A stretch of DNA of 64,000 nt from Volvox africanus (lineage: Eukaryota; Chlorophyta; Chlorophyceae; Chlamydomonadales; Volvocaceae), in the NCBI GenBank assembly GCA_030268105.1, contig BSDZ01000079.1, positions 5,106,001 to 5,170,000 of the forward strand, read 5' to 3'. The stretch's first letter is position 1. Every line of letters begins with the position of its first letter. Below the pieces are notes generated by a model. It did not search any database. It was not told the DNA's origin and worked only from the letters and a program-made list of their open reading frames with translations. A program made the translations under genes and the position numbers. Shown here piece after piece: positions 53,238 to 64,000 of this stretch.

Positions 53238-55276
53238 ATGAGGCTTCTGGCTTTTGCTATGATGACTTGCGTGCTGTTTTGCCAAGTGGCATTAGCTCGC
53301 GGCAAGGTTAGCCGTGTGTTCCTACAAAAGCAGCTGCCACTTAGCCTGATCGTGACGACACCAGAGGAACTTGCTGGAAATTCTGGGACGACGCAGTTGT
53401 CTGGTCGCCAACCACTGACGGTGCGTGCTGCTTAATGTTTTCCCGTAAGCGCAATTTGACAGCGTGGCCAACGAAATTGCAACTTGCGTAATATGAATTT
53501 CTAAACATAGTATCCCGGTTGGTAATTCAAGGACACTGGCCGCAGACCAGGCTATATTAGTTGTTGCTCACGGACGAATAGCCATTTCCAATTCTAATAC
53601 AGATATGCAACGCTAAAAGGCCTGGGACAAAGAACCTAGGCCGAAAGAACGCATGCTGAACAACAAAAACAAGATGAAAAGGAAAGCAATACACGCGGTT
53701 AAATACAGCCCTGAGGACACGGACACGATCTGTACAACTGCCTCGCCCAGGGCCTTACGCAACACTAACCCGACTTCCTAATGCAAGCCCGAATAATTCG
53801 CGATACATCATGCATGCCCGTTCTTGCGCGTAACTAGTTAAGCACACAAAGCAGAACCGCATTATCTTTCGACCGCAAAAGGGGATCTGCGGACTTCCGG
53901 TTGGAGCGTAAGGCTCGCTCGAAGGCTGGCGCCTATCCATGTAATACGGCAGGTCAGCGCACCTATTCGGCAGACCTTGATTTTGTACGCAGTGACAAAT
54001 CCTCAAATAGCATATATCCCGTACAACTTCATTTAACCACAGGCGGTGTTTTCCCGGCCGGTCATAGCGCTGGGAGCCGACTTTGGGCAGCCACGCGTCC
54101 AGCAGAAGGTAAGGCCTGGGAGGAGGAGCCATCAAGGCACCACCCAGTTTTAATCAGGACCTGCTGCAACATGCCTGGGGATCTTAGGGACAAAATATCG
54201 TGATCGTTGTTGTCGGGTGTTTTGGAAAAAGGAAATACTCAGCCCCAGTCACGCACGCAGCTTGGTAGTTCAAAGAGCAAAATAGGGCGAAGCAACACTC
54301 CGTGTCAGCTCTGATTTCTTTCCCCTGCTGTGTCTAACGGCACTCATCAACCTTTCCTGAGCACTGCAGCCCCAGGGTCCCCGCCCTCTGCCCACCGGGG
54401 GCATGTGCCCTCATGCCTCCCCTCCCCTCCCCTTCCCTGCTCACTCCCGCAGCTTCCCTTCTCTCTGAGCTGCCCCGTGCCCGGCAGGTTCCGCTGGGTC
54501 ACCACCTCCATCGCCCGGTTCGACCCGAACGTGGACTGGCCCACCGACCTGGACTGCACACTCAACTGGGTCACGACCCTCACCGCCTACGATGGTGGGT
54601 ACGGATCAAGGGAAAGGGGGGAGCAGAGAGAAGCAAATGGGCATGGGCGGCCAGGTGCACGGGCGTTGTGGGTAGGTGGCGGCTGAAAGGGTGCGTGGAA
54701 GGGCGCATAAATAGCCATGAGGAGGGTTTGGATGCATACGACAGTTGGTGGCTGATACCGCTACTGGTGTTTTTTCATGTTTTTGCTCTGGAACCATACC
54801 CTTCCCGCAGCTTTCCCTGGAACCTGAAAAGCAACAGGAATTCAATCGTCCTGGGGCGGTGGGCTTTTTCGGCCATCCTATATTGGGCACAGGCACATGC
54901 TCCCACCGTCAGTATGCTATCAACAGAGAATTATGCAGCATCGCTCTTCCGAATTCTGGGGCCCTTCCGAACCCGTCTGTCTCCCCTAGCTCTGTCTGAA
55001 CTCGAGTCCAAACCCCTCTCCGAAACACTCCATTCCGTGCAGGTGCGCAGCTAGTTCTGTCTGGCACCGCGCCCCAGCGCAGCCTAAGCAGCTACCCCCT
55101 GTCCATGACCTTGTACGACATTACCAGTGACCTGGCGCTCAATGTCACAGACGGGCTGTGGAGCAGCTTTAACAATGAAGTGCCGCCGGATGGTGCGTGA
55201 CGCGCGCGTGCGCAATTGTAACGTGTGGTTTGTCAACGAAGTCACGAGGAAGACTGCGTTGAAGTTTGATATCTGT

Positions 55277-55326
<50 letters not shown>

Positions 55327-58300
55327 CACAATAAATATCTTTACATATGCACACACATATATACATAAATTGAATATCCGACCGTGCCTTGGGCTGGCAA
55401 GGCAGCTACCCTCGTTGAACTCATGAAGAAGCACTCCCCTAAGCGAGAAGGCGCGTGATGGACCGACTTTAGTAGCGGGGTGAGCGACGCCGTCTGTCTC
55501 AACCAAAGGATAGAGCGACCTACGGGGTTGAAGATGAGGGAGGCAATAGAACAAAAGTTCATTTGTAAACTGGGTTACAAAGAAAAGGGTTCATTACTAG
55601 GTATGAAGTCAGGTGAAGTTTGCTTATGTGAAGGCGCTTTATGTGTGGCCCGTTTTTCGTCTGTTCAGTAGTTGCACCAACCCGTTTACTCCGCAAAAGA
55701 GTTGGTAGCTGGGCCGGGTGTGAGGCCAGCGCATCATCATATAGATGCGCGGCGTTCCGCTGCCTAGCCCGGCATTAAAGTTCTGTACCTCTCCCGCCGC
55801 CGTCCGCTTTCCGTCTGCGCACCGGAACCCAAACTCTATCTGCAGGCAAAATCATTATTGGATTCAACTATCCCGTCAATTTGCAGCTGTTGCAGTCAAT
55901 ACTGAAGGTATTGGGGGAAAATGGGGATGGCAATAGACTGCTTCTAAGCTGCTGTTATTGACTGAATCAGCTACATGTGTTATAATGCAATTAACTATTT
56001 TATGGAATAAATCATTGGTCAATCAATCCTGATAACGAACCATCCAAATCCAACGTGAACCGAGCGAGGCCAATCCTGCAGCTGAACCTTGCGCTTCTTT
56101 GTTTCTAACTTGCAGGTCGTAGAGGCCAGCCAGCCTAATGGCGGGGGGATACCATTCGACCTGTCGCCTTGTCAGAGCGTTGCACCGTGGTTTTATAGCC
56201 TTGTAAGTCCTTCTTACAACGCAACTCTATGGAAACCCCTTGCATGTTATGGCTTTATCCCGCTACCTGCATCATAACTTCGTGTCTTTTTCCACAAGTT
56301 CCATGTACGCACACATTTACTCCGGCGCGTTTACATGATATGAAGATGACGCTGTATAATGGCATGCAGGGAATGTATGTATCGCGCTATGCTATGCAGT
56401 ATACAGCGGCTGAAATGCATGGCCTGCATTGCGGCTGGATTTCGTCCTTGGACGTACCTTTATTCGGATAGCCTAAATTAGATGTGAAAGCCCTAGAATT
56501 TAAATATGAAGCATATTATGAATAAAAACAAATATTTAAACAAGGTTGTTTAGGAATCAGTAATAAGTTTTTAGCTTGATTTTTAAAACTTGGTAAATCG
56601 TTTTTTCTAATCTTTTCCCCCGTACCTGAACCTCTGCACGACATTTTATGACTCGCAGCAGCTGCAGTGGCTACCAAAGTGGTATCGTTGCATAACCGAT
56701 TGTCGTAGTTAAGAGCCGCAAAGGCCTCTCGAGAGGCTGACAGGGTGCTTCTGCACCGTTATATTGTGCTCGTGTGTGCCGTACATGTACGACTACTACA
56801 CCCATCCTGTGTGTGCATGAATCCCCCTCCCCTCCCCTCCCTCCCCTTCCCTCCCTCTCCTTCCCTCCCCCTTCTATTTCCTCCCCCTTCTCTCCATATA
56901 CCCTTCCTTTCCCCGTTACCACTTACGGACTTACCACTTACGGACTTGTCCCTTGAATTTGTCTGTGAACATGCATCTGTTTTTGTTGGATGTCCTGGTT
57001 ACCCTGTCCCATGCGCTATTGGCACGAACCCGTAGGGGTCAGGGAGCTCCTCCTCCTCGGGGGTGCTCTCACTAAACGTCAACACCACCTGCGCACAGAT
57101 CATCCCCAAGGGAGCGCTGAAGGCCGCGACTTCGTGAGTACCAGTGTTAGAGCATCTGGCTCTAGAAATTGTAGTAAAAGATTGATTGACGTAATACAAA
57201 GTCTCAGGACGGTTACGACCGTCGAGCATAGGTTTCGGTCTTAGAATTCTAATCTCTTCCTTGCTTCCTCCCAAGGGCATTAAATGCTCTTGTTGCACAG
57301 GAGGCTGAAACGACTTTTGTACGGTTGGGTGTCTCCTCGCTTCGAAGGTTACCCTCAAAAGCCAAAGAGTCTTTCTAGTATCCAAGCGCTTCACCACTAC
57401 GCCTGGTCATTTCACGTTATAGCCCTTGTTTAGACAATCTTTATGTAACATCGCGAACATGAAATAAACTTTCGTTTATTTCGCCTTAGATGTTACAACA
57501 ACCAGAAACGTGGCATTTACTTCAATGCATTCCTTGTCACAGTAAATATATTGCGCTATGGACTTTTCAGGTGCTTTCGTCGGTTCCTAACTTCCTACCC
57601 CTTTGATCACTTATTAACCATAAAAGGCATGGCTTTCACTGAACTCTGGCCTCGGCTTCCAATGCTTGCTTGCCTTCCTAACATATTTGACCATCTCCGT
57701 CCCCCTCCCGTCTTGCTTCATACCAGCTACTTGGTTCTGCTGCCACGTGGTGTCCGCTACCACGCCTTGGCGGGGCCGCTGCAGCAGGAAATCAGCTTGA
57801 CAGTCGTAGGGCTACAGCCCTTCAAAATACCCTTCCACGATGATTACAGTCGTCGCGATATTGGAACACGGTGCAGTGGGACGGGAGGGGGGAACATAAG
57901 TTGAGGTCTGTGAAAGATAAGCACACAGAGAAATGATGCAGTGGAAGGATGGGCAAAATTATCAATACTTTGGAGAAAGTTAATGCCCACCCATTTACTT
58001 TTGCCCGTAGGTACCGCCGGCTAGATATGTGGCTGCCACATGGACTCTCACCTGACACAACCCCCCAGGCGCTCGCCGCCCGCATTAGTCTCTGCCTGGT
58101 CGAGGGTGGGGTCTGCCTGCCAGTGCCGTTCAACTTTTCACTTTTGTCCCGAGGAAAGGCCCGCATCACTGCCCCATCCCTCAAATTACAAAAGCAGTAC
58201 AGGTATGATAAGTAACGCTCGAACATTTCTGCGAGATTTAGGATTTGAACCAGGATACGTGCGTGTATAACATAATAAGTATGACATCTCGCGGGATAGT

Positions 58301-61300
58301 CTATTAAAGGTGCTTTCATTTGGAAGCCCTGGCCGCACTGTACCATTATGCTCAATGTTATGAGCCGCCGCCGGCACCAAACACGTGGCTAAGTGCGCAA
58401 TTTGTATATAGAGATACAGATTTGGGTCACAACCTAAAATCAAAGACTCAAGTACTTCTGTCCGGCTGTGTGCGAGGTGTGGGGTTTGAACCCACGCAGT
58501 CATACGACCATGAGATCTTAAGGCTCACCCCTTCGACCACTCGGGCAACCTCGCATTTGGGGATATGTCTGAGGCACTCGACTTATAATAATGTCCTTAG
58601 AATCCAAGCACACACAGTATTCTGGTGTGGACACATTCTGGTCATATCGTCCCGACGGCCAAGAAGCTTCGTGCAACGGTATTGCTGCAGTAGTACTATA
58701 CTGATTGATTCATTGCAACTTGTGTCTGCCTCGTTCTTCTATCCAGGATCTCTGTAGCAGCTGATCCAAACGTCAAGGACGGCTTTGGTCAGGGCCTTGT
58801 GGTAAGCTTAGCCTAATTGTGGATCTGATTTTCCCTTCGGCCAACAATGAAAGGTTAGGTCTGAGGTTATGAATGTACGGCGTATTCAAATATCAGCGCC
58901 TGATCACAAGATCCCTCCATCCGAACGCACGCACGTGAACGCGCCGTCCTCTTCACCATCCCTACTCCTAAGCGTAACCGGTAAACGTCTTCAGATCCAT
59001 CCATCCGGCGATTCCCTCGCTCCCCGAGTAAACAGGCCGCGGACCTTACCTTCTGGACCAGTGGTCTCTACTACAGCTTCAACCCACCCTCTCTTAAAAA
59101 CTCACTGGGGGTCCTGGAGGCCGGTGTGGACACGCTGACGGTGTGGCCGTTTATTACCCGAGGTTTGGGTCCCATCAATACCTACTACGGCGATCCTGCC
59201 AATGTGATTTACGCATGGGAGCTCAACCTGGCCGATGACACTGTCAAGGCCTTGGTAGTTAAGACGTTACTGCAAGTGAGTACTATCTGCGTCACGAAAT
59301 CTTAGAAAGAAATGCGGCATGTGCGCCTTGCTTGGTCGACTGGAAGTTCCATTCAATGCTTGCGCACATGTCTTGTTGGTAAACACACAAAACCTTTTTG
59401 TACACATGCATTATACGTGTAATTTATGTCTGTTATATTTGCATGCATATCTATCTACATGTGAGTGGATATATTCGGTGTGTGTTCGTGTTTGCAGCGC
59501 CTGCTGGGGCTAAATGCATTCACGCCGATGGGTCTTCAGCCTGCCCGCGCCTAGCATGGGTTAGTCGTATTCTGCAACACGGATGTACACCGCATTACTG
59601 CCTTATGTATGTTGTGAGTGAAATTGCATGCAGATAGACTCCAGGGGCCAACGCCTTCATTTCTTCCCAGTTGGATGTTGACGTTTGGACTCAATGCTGC
59701 TGCACCCCTTGTCCTCCCCCCGCAGATTGGATTTGTGAACGGTGACCTGCAGTCGTGGTTTGGATCGCCAAACGCCACTCTGCCGGTGCCTTCAGAGCTG
59801 CTATCCACTGCCGAAAACGCGCCCGACTGGACGCAGCTCCAGATCCAGCTTCGTGATATCCCCGGTGAACCTTCCAGGGCGCGCCTCGTAGCATATAGTG
59901 GCAAACAGGTATGACCGAAGCGAACGATTGTTTACAACCGGGGATCTGAACTAAACTTTCGCAGCTTTCCTGCCTCCATACCCATCGGCACTTTCACTCC
60001 CTGCCGCTCCCGCTGCCGCCCTCGTGACCGCGGTGCCCGCTGCTATCATTTTGCGTAGAAGCCTAGGAGCGCACTGTACGCCACGCTTCTGTTAAACACC
60101 AGCCTCAGCTTCCACGTACTCCAGGCAGGCCAGAACCTGACCGCCTGGGTCACTGACGCGGCGCTGGGAGGAGGACCGGTTGTGGGCGCGACGGTGACGG
60201 CATTTGCCTACCAAGGCCCTTGGACGGAGGTACTGTGAAGCTCTTTGCTCCCTTACGCCGGGGATTATCGTTTAGCTGAAGAAAGTGGCCACATGTGACA
60301 CCAGTAGCATTATTGTTGAATCCTGACCTTCTCGACATGTAGTGTCGGAGTATGCGGCGTTAGGGCCGTTGATTACGGTCGGGAGCTCGGGAGAGGTAAT
60401 GTAAAATAATCTGCCAGCTGCGTTACACCCCATCTGCCGTGTTTGTCTTCTCACTTTCAGCGCTTTCGTCCTGCCGTCCATAATGCTGCTCCTTGCCATT
60501 CTTCAAGCGCGATCTACTGTGATCCCCCAACTATTCACATTTACAGGCGAATGCTGTAAACCTGGGGAAGTGCGTCACCGACTCCACTGGCGTGTGCACG
60601 ATGACCCATTCTTTGGTGCGTACGGCACCTTCATATGGCAAAAACACACACGCAGACACGTGTGGACACGCTAAATGTGTCGCATGGTCTTGTCTGTGCG
60701 GGGCTCACTTGGGAAGGATCCACGCAGATAGCAAACCTCGCCCCAGCAGTCTTATGGAGCTGAAAAAGAGGGCCTTGCTTATGGCGTCATGCATGCCAGT
60801 CTTGAAATTTGCGCTGTCCAAGGCTTCAGGACACAGTTCGGGGACAATGTTTGGAGGCAAAACTGTATTACCAAGTGGGCCAGGAAGCTATTCCCTGTCT
60901 TGCAGTTAGGTGTGGGTCTGCACCTTATGTACCTCCTCTTACCTTACCCACGCGTCGCAGCGCTTCCCTACCCGCTATCACCGCATCTCCTATCACCCTA
61001 TTATCACCCTATCATCCCCTATCTCCAAATTTTTTCTTTACCTGTGCATTCCGACTCACTGGGCCTTGGTCGATACCTTGGAAACTAACGGAAAAAAACT
61101 TAATGAATCTTTATTCTTCGTAGCAGTGTTTCTGAGCGTTAGACGACCAGCTCCTTTTCTTTCAGCCCTGCTGAGTGCAGAACGCTCAATTAGGGTTGCT
61201 TGGAAAAGTTGCGAAGTGTGTCCGGGTGCGAATTAATTGCACCGTTTCCTTCCTTGCGCAGTTTTGGTTTCACGCATTGTAACGTGATTTGCCCGGTAAT

Positions 61301-61639
61301 TCCGATTCTCCCTTCTGGTTGCTGCGTGGAGCAGGAAAACAGATGGCAGCTGGTCGCCTTTGCGGTAACGGAAAACAAACAATTTGCAATGTTGGAGAGC
61401 GCGGGCATTGCGCAGGCACCGGAGGATCCATCTGGCTTCGTGGGAAGCCTGTTGTCTGATCGCCTGGTGGTGGTTCCCGGGGACAGCCTCAAGATCACCG
61501 GTAGGTGCGAGAGCGTGGATGGGCCTGTTGAGATGGCCATCCTTGCTGAGATGGCCTGATGATGTGATTTAATACGGGGTGGTTATCTCACGGGTCAGGC
61601 AGGATATGAGTTATTTATTTCCAAGAGTATATATATATG

Positions 61640-61671
<32 letters not shown>

Positions 61672-64000
61672 CCATGTATATGCGATATATACCACATGTA
61701 TCCCATATATATCCCGTGTATACCGTATCTGTGTTCGGCAATATACTCAGAAAATTTCATTACTTGTCTTGTACTGCACTACTTGCTGCTTGCCTCCGGT
61801 TTCACCGTTTTTGCAAGCACGGCACCGTACGAATCCTATAATACCGAATTGCCACAGCGCTCGGCCAACTACCATGACATGCAAATATCGTCCGTGTCAT
61901 GCAGGCTTTGTGCAACAAACAAGCCTCAGTGGCCTCCAGCTCCCTCCCGCAAGCTACGCCGCTCTACACATAAGCCCCAACTGGGGATCCGCTGCCGCCA
62001 CCGGCAGCACCGAATCTGTCGGACGGGGGCTCCTATCCAGCAGCCCGAGCGCTGTCACCACCGCTGCCACCGCCGTTGCCGCGTTCACTACCAGCTATAG
62101 CTCTGACGTCGTGATGCCACCAACGGAGGGACTCTTGCATGGAACTGCGGGAAACGGCGTCCGGCGGCGCGCGTCCGCGGTTGATGTGACACCGGCGTCC
62201 GGCGTCCGGCAGTCTCTAGACTCGGTAGTGCCGGCACAGGGTTCTACAGATGCGTTCTCTGTGGTACTGGTTAAGGTATGTGCGGTTTGGTGATGCGCAT
62301 CATATCCGGGGCTTATGGAATTTGTGACACGGCGAAATCAAATTGGTGTATAGGTTACGTATAGTGTTAGCGAAAACGTTCGTCGTAGGGACTCTCATAC
62401 CGTTTTAGTGGAAGTGAGAAGTGCAAATTCGTGCCTGGAATGGTTTTCCACTCTGTTGGATGTGGGATTCTAGATCTGTATCATTTCTGGGCCTATATTG
62501 AGATGTATAGACTCGGACCCAAATCAGTTCGTAGATCGTTCTCAGGATTTTATGCAGGGCGGGTTACCTTCTATGCCTTGTTTGGATGTTTAATTCCGAG
62601 ATTTTGTTTTCTCATGCGTTCTTCTCTGGATCTTGCCTTTTCCGAATATGTTCTATATAAATATGTACACGTCTTACCATGGCTTGCAGATCAACAGCAC
62701 TACTGGCACGTTCCATGCGGAGCTCCCTGTGCCTCTGAGGGCCAAAATGCAGCAGTATACCGTACAGCTGGCCGTGCCAACTGTGGGCACGCCGGGCGCG
62801 GACCTTAGCGGACCAACTCCGAGTACATCGGAGTCACTAAAGTGGCAACACGCGCGCAATGCCGAACTGAAAATCACAGTGGCCGACCCGCGCCCGCCAA
62901 CAGTGGATCTCAAGGTACTGCTGCACGACAGCTGTACGACCATAGTAATATGCATGGCTCGCGGCGAACTGGTACCTTCCTGATAATTCATGACTTGCAT
63001 TCCAAAGTTTCTTCTCGGCCATCTTGGACCCTTGCTGGCCGGATGTCGTTGGGATCGTCCCAAGTGGCTATATCCGCCATCACCGCCCTCCATCTCTTCC
63101 CCACCGTTACTTCCCTTGCCCCGCAGCTGTCTGCCCCCGCCTGGTCTTTCCCGAACTCCTCCGTGTCCTTCACCGCAACTGCTGCCAGCTTCATCGGCGT
63201 CTCCGTGTCCGGCGCCAACCTCACCGCCACCTGGCGCACCGCCAAGGCGTCCGGACTGCTGCAACTGTCAACCGACACGGAAGGGCGGGCGGAGGGCACC
63301 ATTGACCTCGGTGCCCTGCCGCCCGCCAATCGGTCGGATCCGTACGACAAATTGAAGATCGACGTCGAGTGGATCGGGCCTACACGCGAACGCATCACGC
63401 GCTCAGCCAGTGTCACGTGAGTACGCTAGCCTTACCTTCGTTAAGCCTGCTTTCTTCTGATTGCCCCTTGTTTTCGGTTTATATCACAAAAACACAGAGA
63501 GACTCTATCATGCCTAAACTTCCATGTTTTTTGCCATTCTGTTAGCGCCATCTCCCCACCCTCCCCACCCTCCCTCCATTTTGACTGCATATCCGGTCCT
63601 CCATCGCCCCCATGTGCTCACACAAACGCAGCCTTGCTGACGGCCCCGCACGGCTTCAGCTCCAGCTCTCTCTGACACCTTCCACACCGGGGATTTCCTT
63701 CGCCGTCGCCGCCGCCCTCACCTCCAATACTGACGGAGCGGCTATTACCGGCATCCCCGTCACCGCCACGCTGCGGCCCGCTCCCAACGCCACGTCCCTC
63801 TGCGGCAATGCGACCTCATCCTGCGCCCTCTCGAGTGGGGCGTCCTTCTCCCCGTCCTGCCAGCTGGCGCTGCCTTGCGTTGGGCAGTTCCTGCTCGAGG
63901 CGTGTGCAGACGTAACCGCATGGGCGGCGGCTGGGTCACAACAGACCTCGCAGCAGCAGCGCGTGTGCAGCCGGCAAGTTTTGGGCCGCAACACATCCCA
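53238..64000 (+). CDS. Large secreted alpha-2-macroglobulin-like protein (5' part)
   Basis: Nineteen exons seen: 53238-53420, 54044-54109, 54453-54594, 55043-55192, 55846-55907, 56116-56202, 57036-57133, 57727-57870, 58011-58202, 58747-58801, 59036-59275, 59726-59908, 60059-60229, 60547-60615, 61335-61500, 61905-62275, 62690-62914, 63127-63416, 63632 to beyond the window; about 1087 residues so far, all phases consistent. Residues 1-21 are a signal peptide (MRLLAFAMMTCVLFCQVALA). VFSRPVIALG and FRWVTTSIARFDPN resemble the N terminus of bacterial-type alpha-2-macroglobulins. AWVTDAALGGGPVVGATV fits the MG strand pair with W-V-T-D and P-V-x-G-A, and DRLVVVPGDSLKITGFVQ fits the family's D-R-x-x-x-x-P-G-x-x-x-x-x-G motif. 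Known biology: these proteins trap or inhibit proteases outside the cell. The bait region and thioester (CGEQ) would lie downstream and cannot be checked. Exon 7 is the least certain. Confidence 0.84.
55276..55327. repeat. (CA)n-(TA)n compound microsatellite
   Basis: CA run followed directly by a TA run in intron 4 of the macroglobulin gene. A further TA/GTA tract lies at about 61628-61672 in intron 15. Confidence 0.9.
58471..58554 (-). tRNA. tRNA-Leu (anticodon UAA)
   Basis: 84 nt on the minus strand. The 7-bp acceptor stem GCGAGGT/ACCTCGC is perfect with discriminator A. The D arm has CCC/GGG pairing with GAGTGGTCGAA. The anticodon loop CUUAAGA gives UAA. The long variable arm is typical of tRNA-Leu. 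The T arm GTGGG-TTCAAAC-CCCAC is perfect. One mismatch lies at the last anticodon-stem pair. It is antisense inside intron 9 of the macroglobulin gene (58203-58746). Confidence 0.85.

Noticed and set aside
54330..55054. Overlapping plus frames around macroglobulin exons 3 and 4
   Set aside because: All three frames are open across the GC-rich exon. Only one links in phase with both neighbouring exons and matches the family.
59497..59560. Possible extra macroglobulin exon (RLLGLNAFTPMG)
   Set aside because: A good acceptor but no phase-compatible donor. Exons 11 and 12 join directly in phase 0.

Overview
This is nuclear DNA from a eukaryote, most likely a green alga (Chlorophyta). Genes are cut into many small exons with GT-AG junctions (donors such as GTGAGT, GTAAGT, GTGCGT, plus two GC-AG introns). 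Introns and spacers are full of TA, CA, TCTG and CCCTT microsatellites. Two proteins or families fit a plant or alga: fasciclin proteins with arabinogalactan-like Ala/Pro/Thr tracts, and an RMR-type PA-TM-RING protein. The assignment to green algae is inference; no marker gene settles the species. All gene models were built by hand from reading frames, splice motifs, intron phase and family similarity. Every model closes in frame.

Left third (44-21411, minus strand): a tandem array of three paralogous secreted FAS1 (fasciclin) genes. All have the same plan: a signal-peptide exon ending in phase 1, an Ala/Pro-rich linker exon carrying a GRSLLQ-like motif, then one FAS1 domain split over five exons of matching length and phase. 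The first gene carries a linker exon of about 4.1 kb encoding some 1360 residues of ATPAAA-type repeats. The second and third have short linkers.

Middle (22241-37474): a seven-bladed WD40 protein (plus strand), a glutathione S-transferase-like protein (minus strand) and an armadillo-like Lys-rich protein (plus strand). The GST and armadillo genes are divergent with 470 bp between them. The presumed 3' UTR of the WD40 gene holds a 28-bp-arm hairpin.

Right part: 37475-42259 has no gene I can support. Then come an RMR-like PA-TM-RING-H2 E3 ligase (42260-47725, minus) and a small unrecognised protein (48314-49263, minus). A 4-kb spacer follows with a local inverted and direct repeat family. Last is the 5' part of a large secreted bacterial-type alpha-2-macroglobulin gene (53238 to the window end, plus strand, 19 exons seen). 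A tRNA-Leu(UAA) gene sits antisense in one of its introns.

Common theme: five of the eight genes (three FAS1, the RING protein and the macroglobulin) encode proteins with N-terminal signal peptides, so the window is rich in secretory-pathway and extracellular-matrix functions. The rest are intracellular scaffolds or enzymes. No CRISPR, operon or intact transposon is present.
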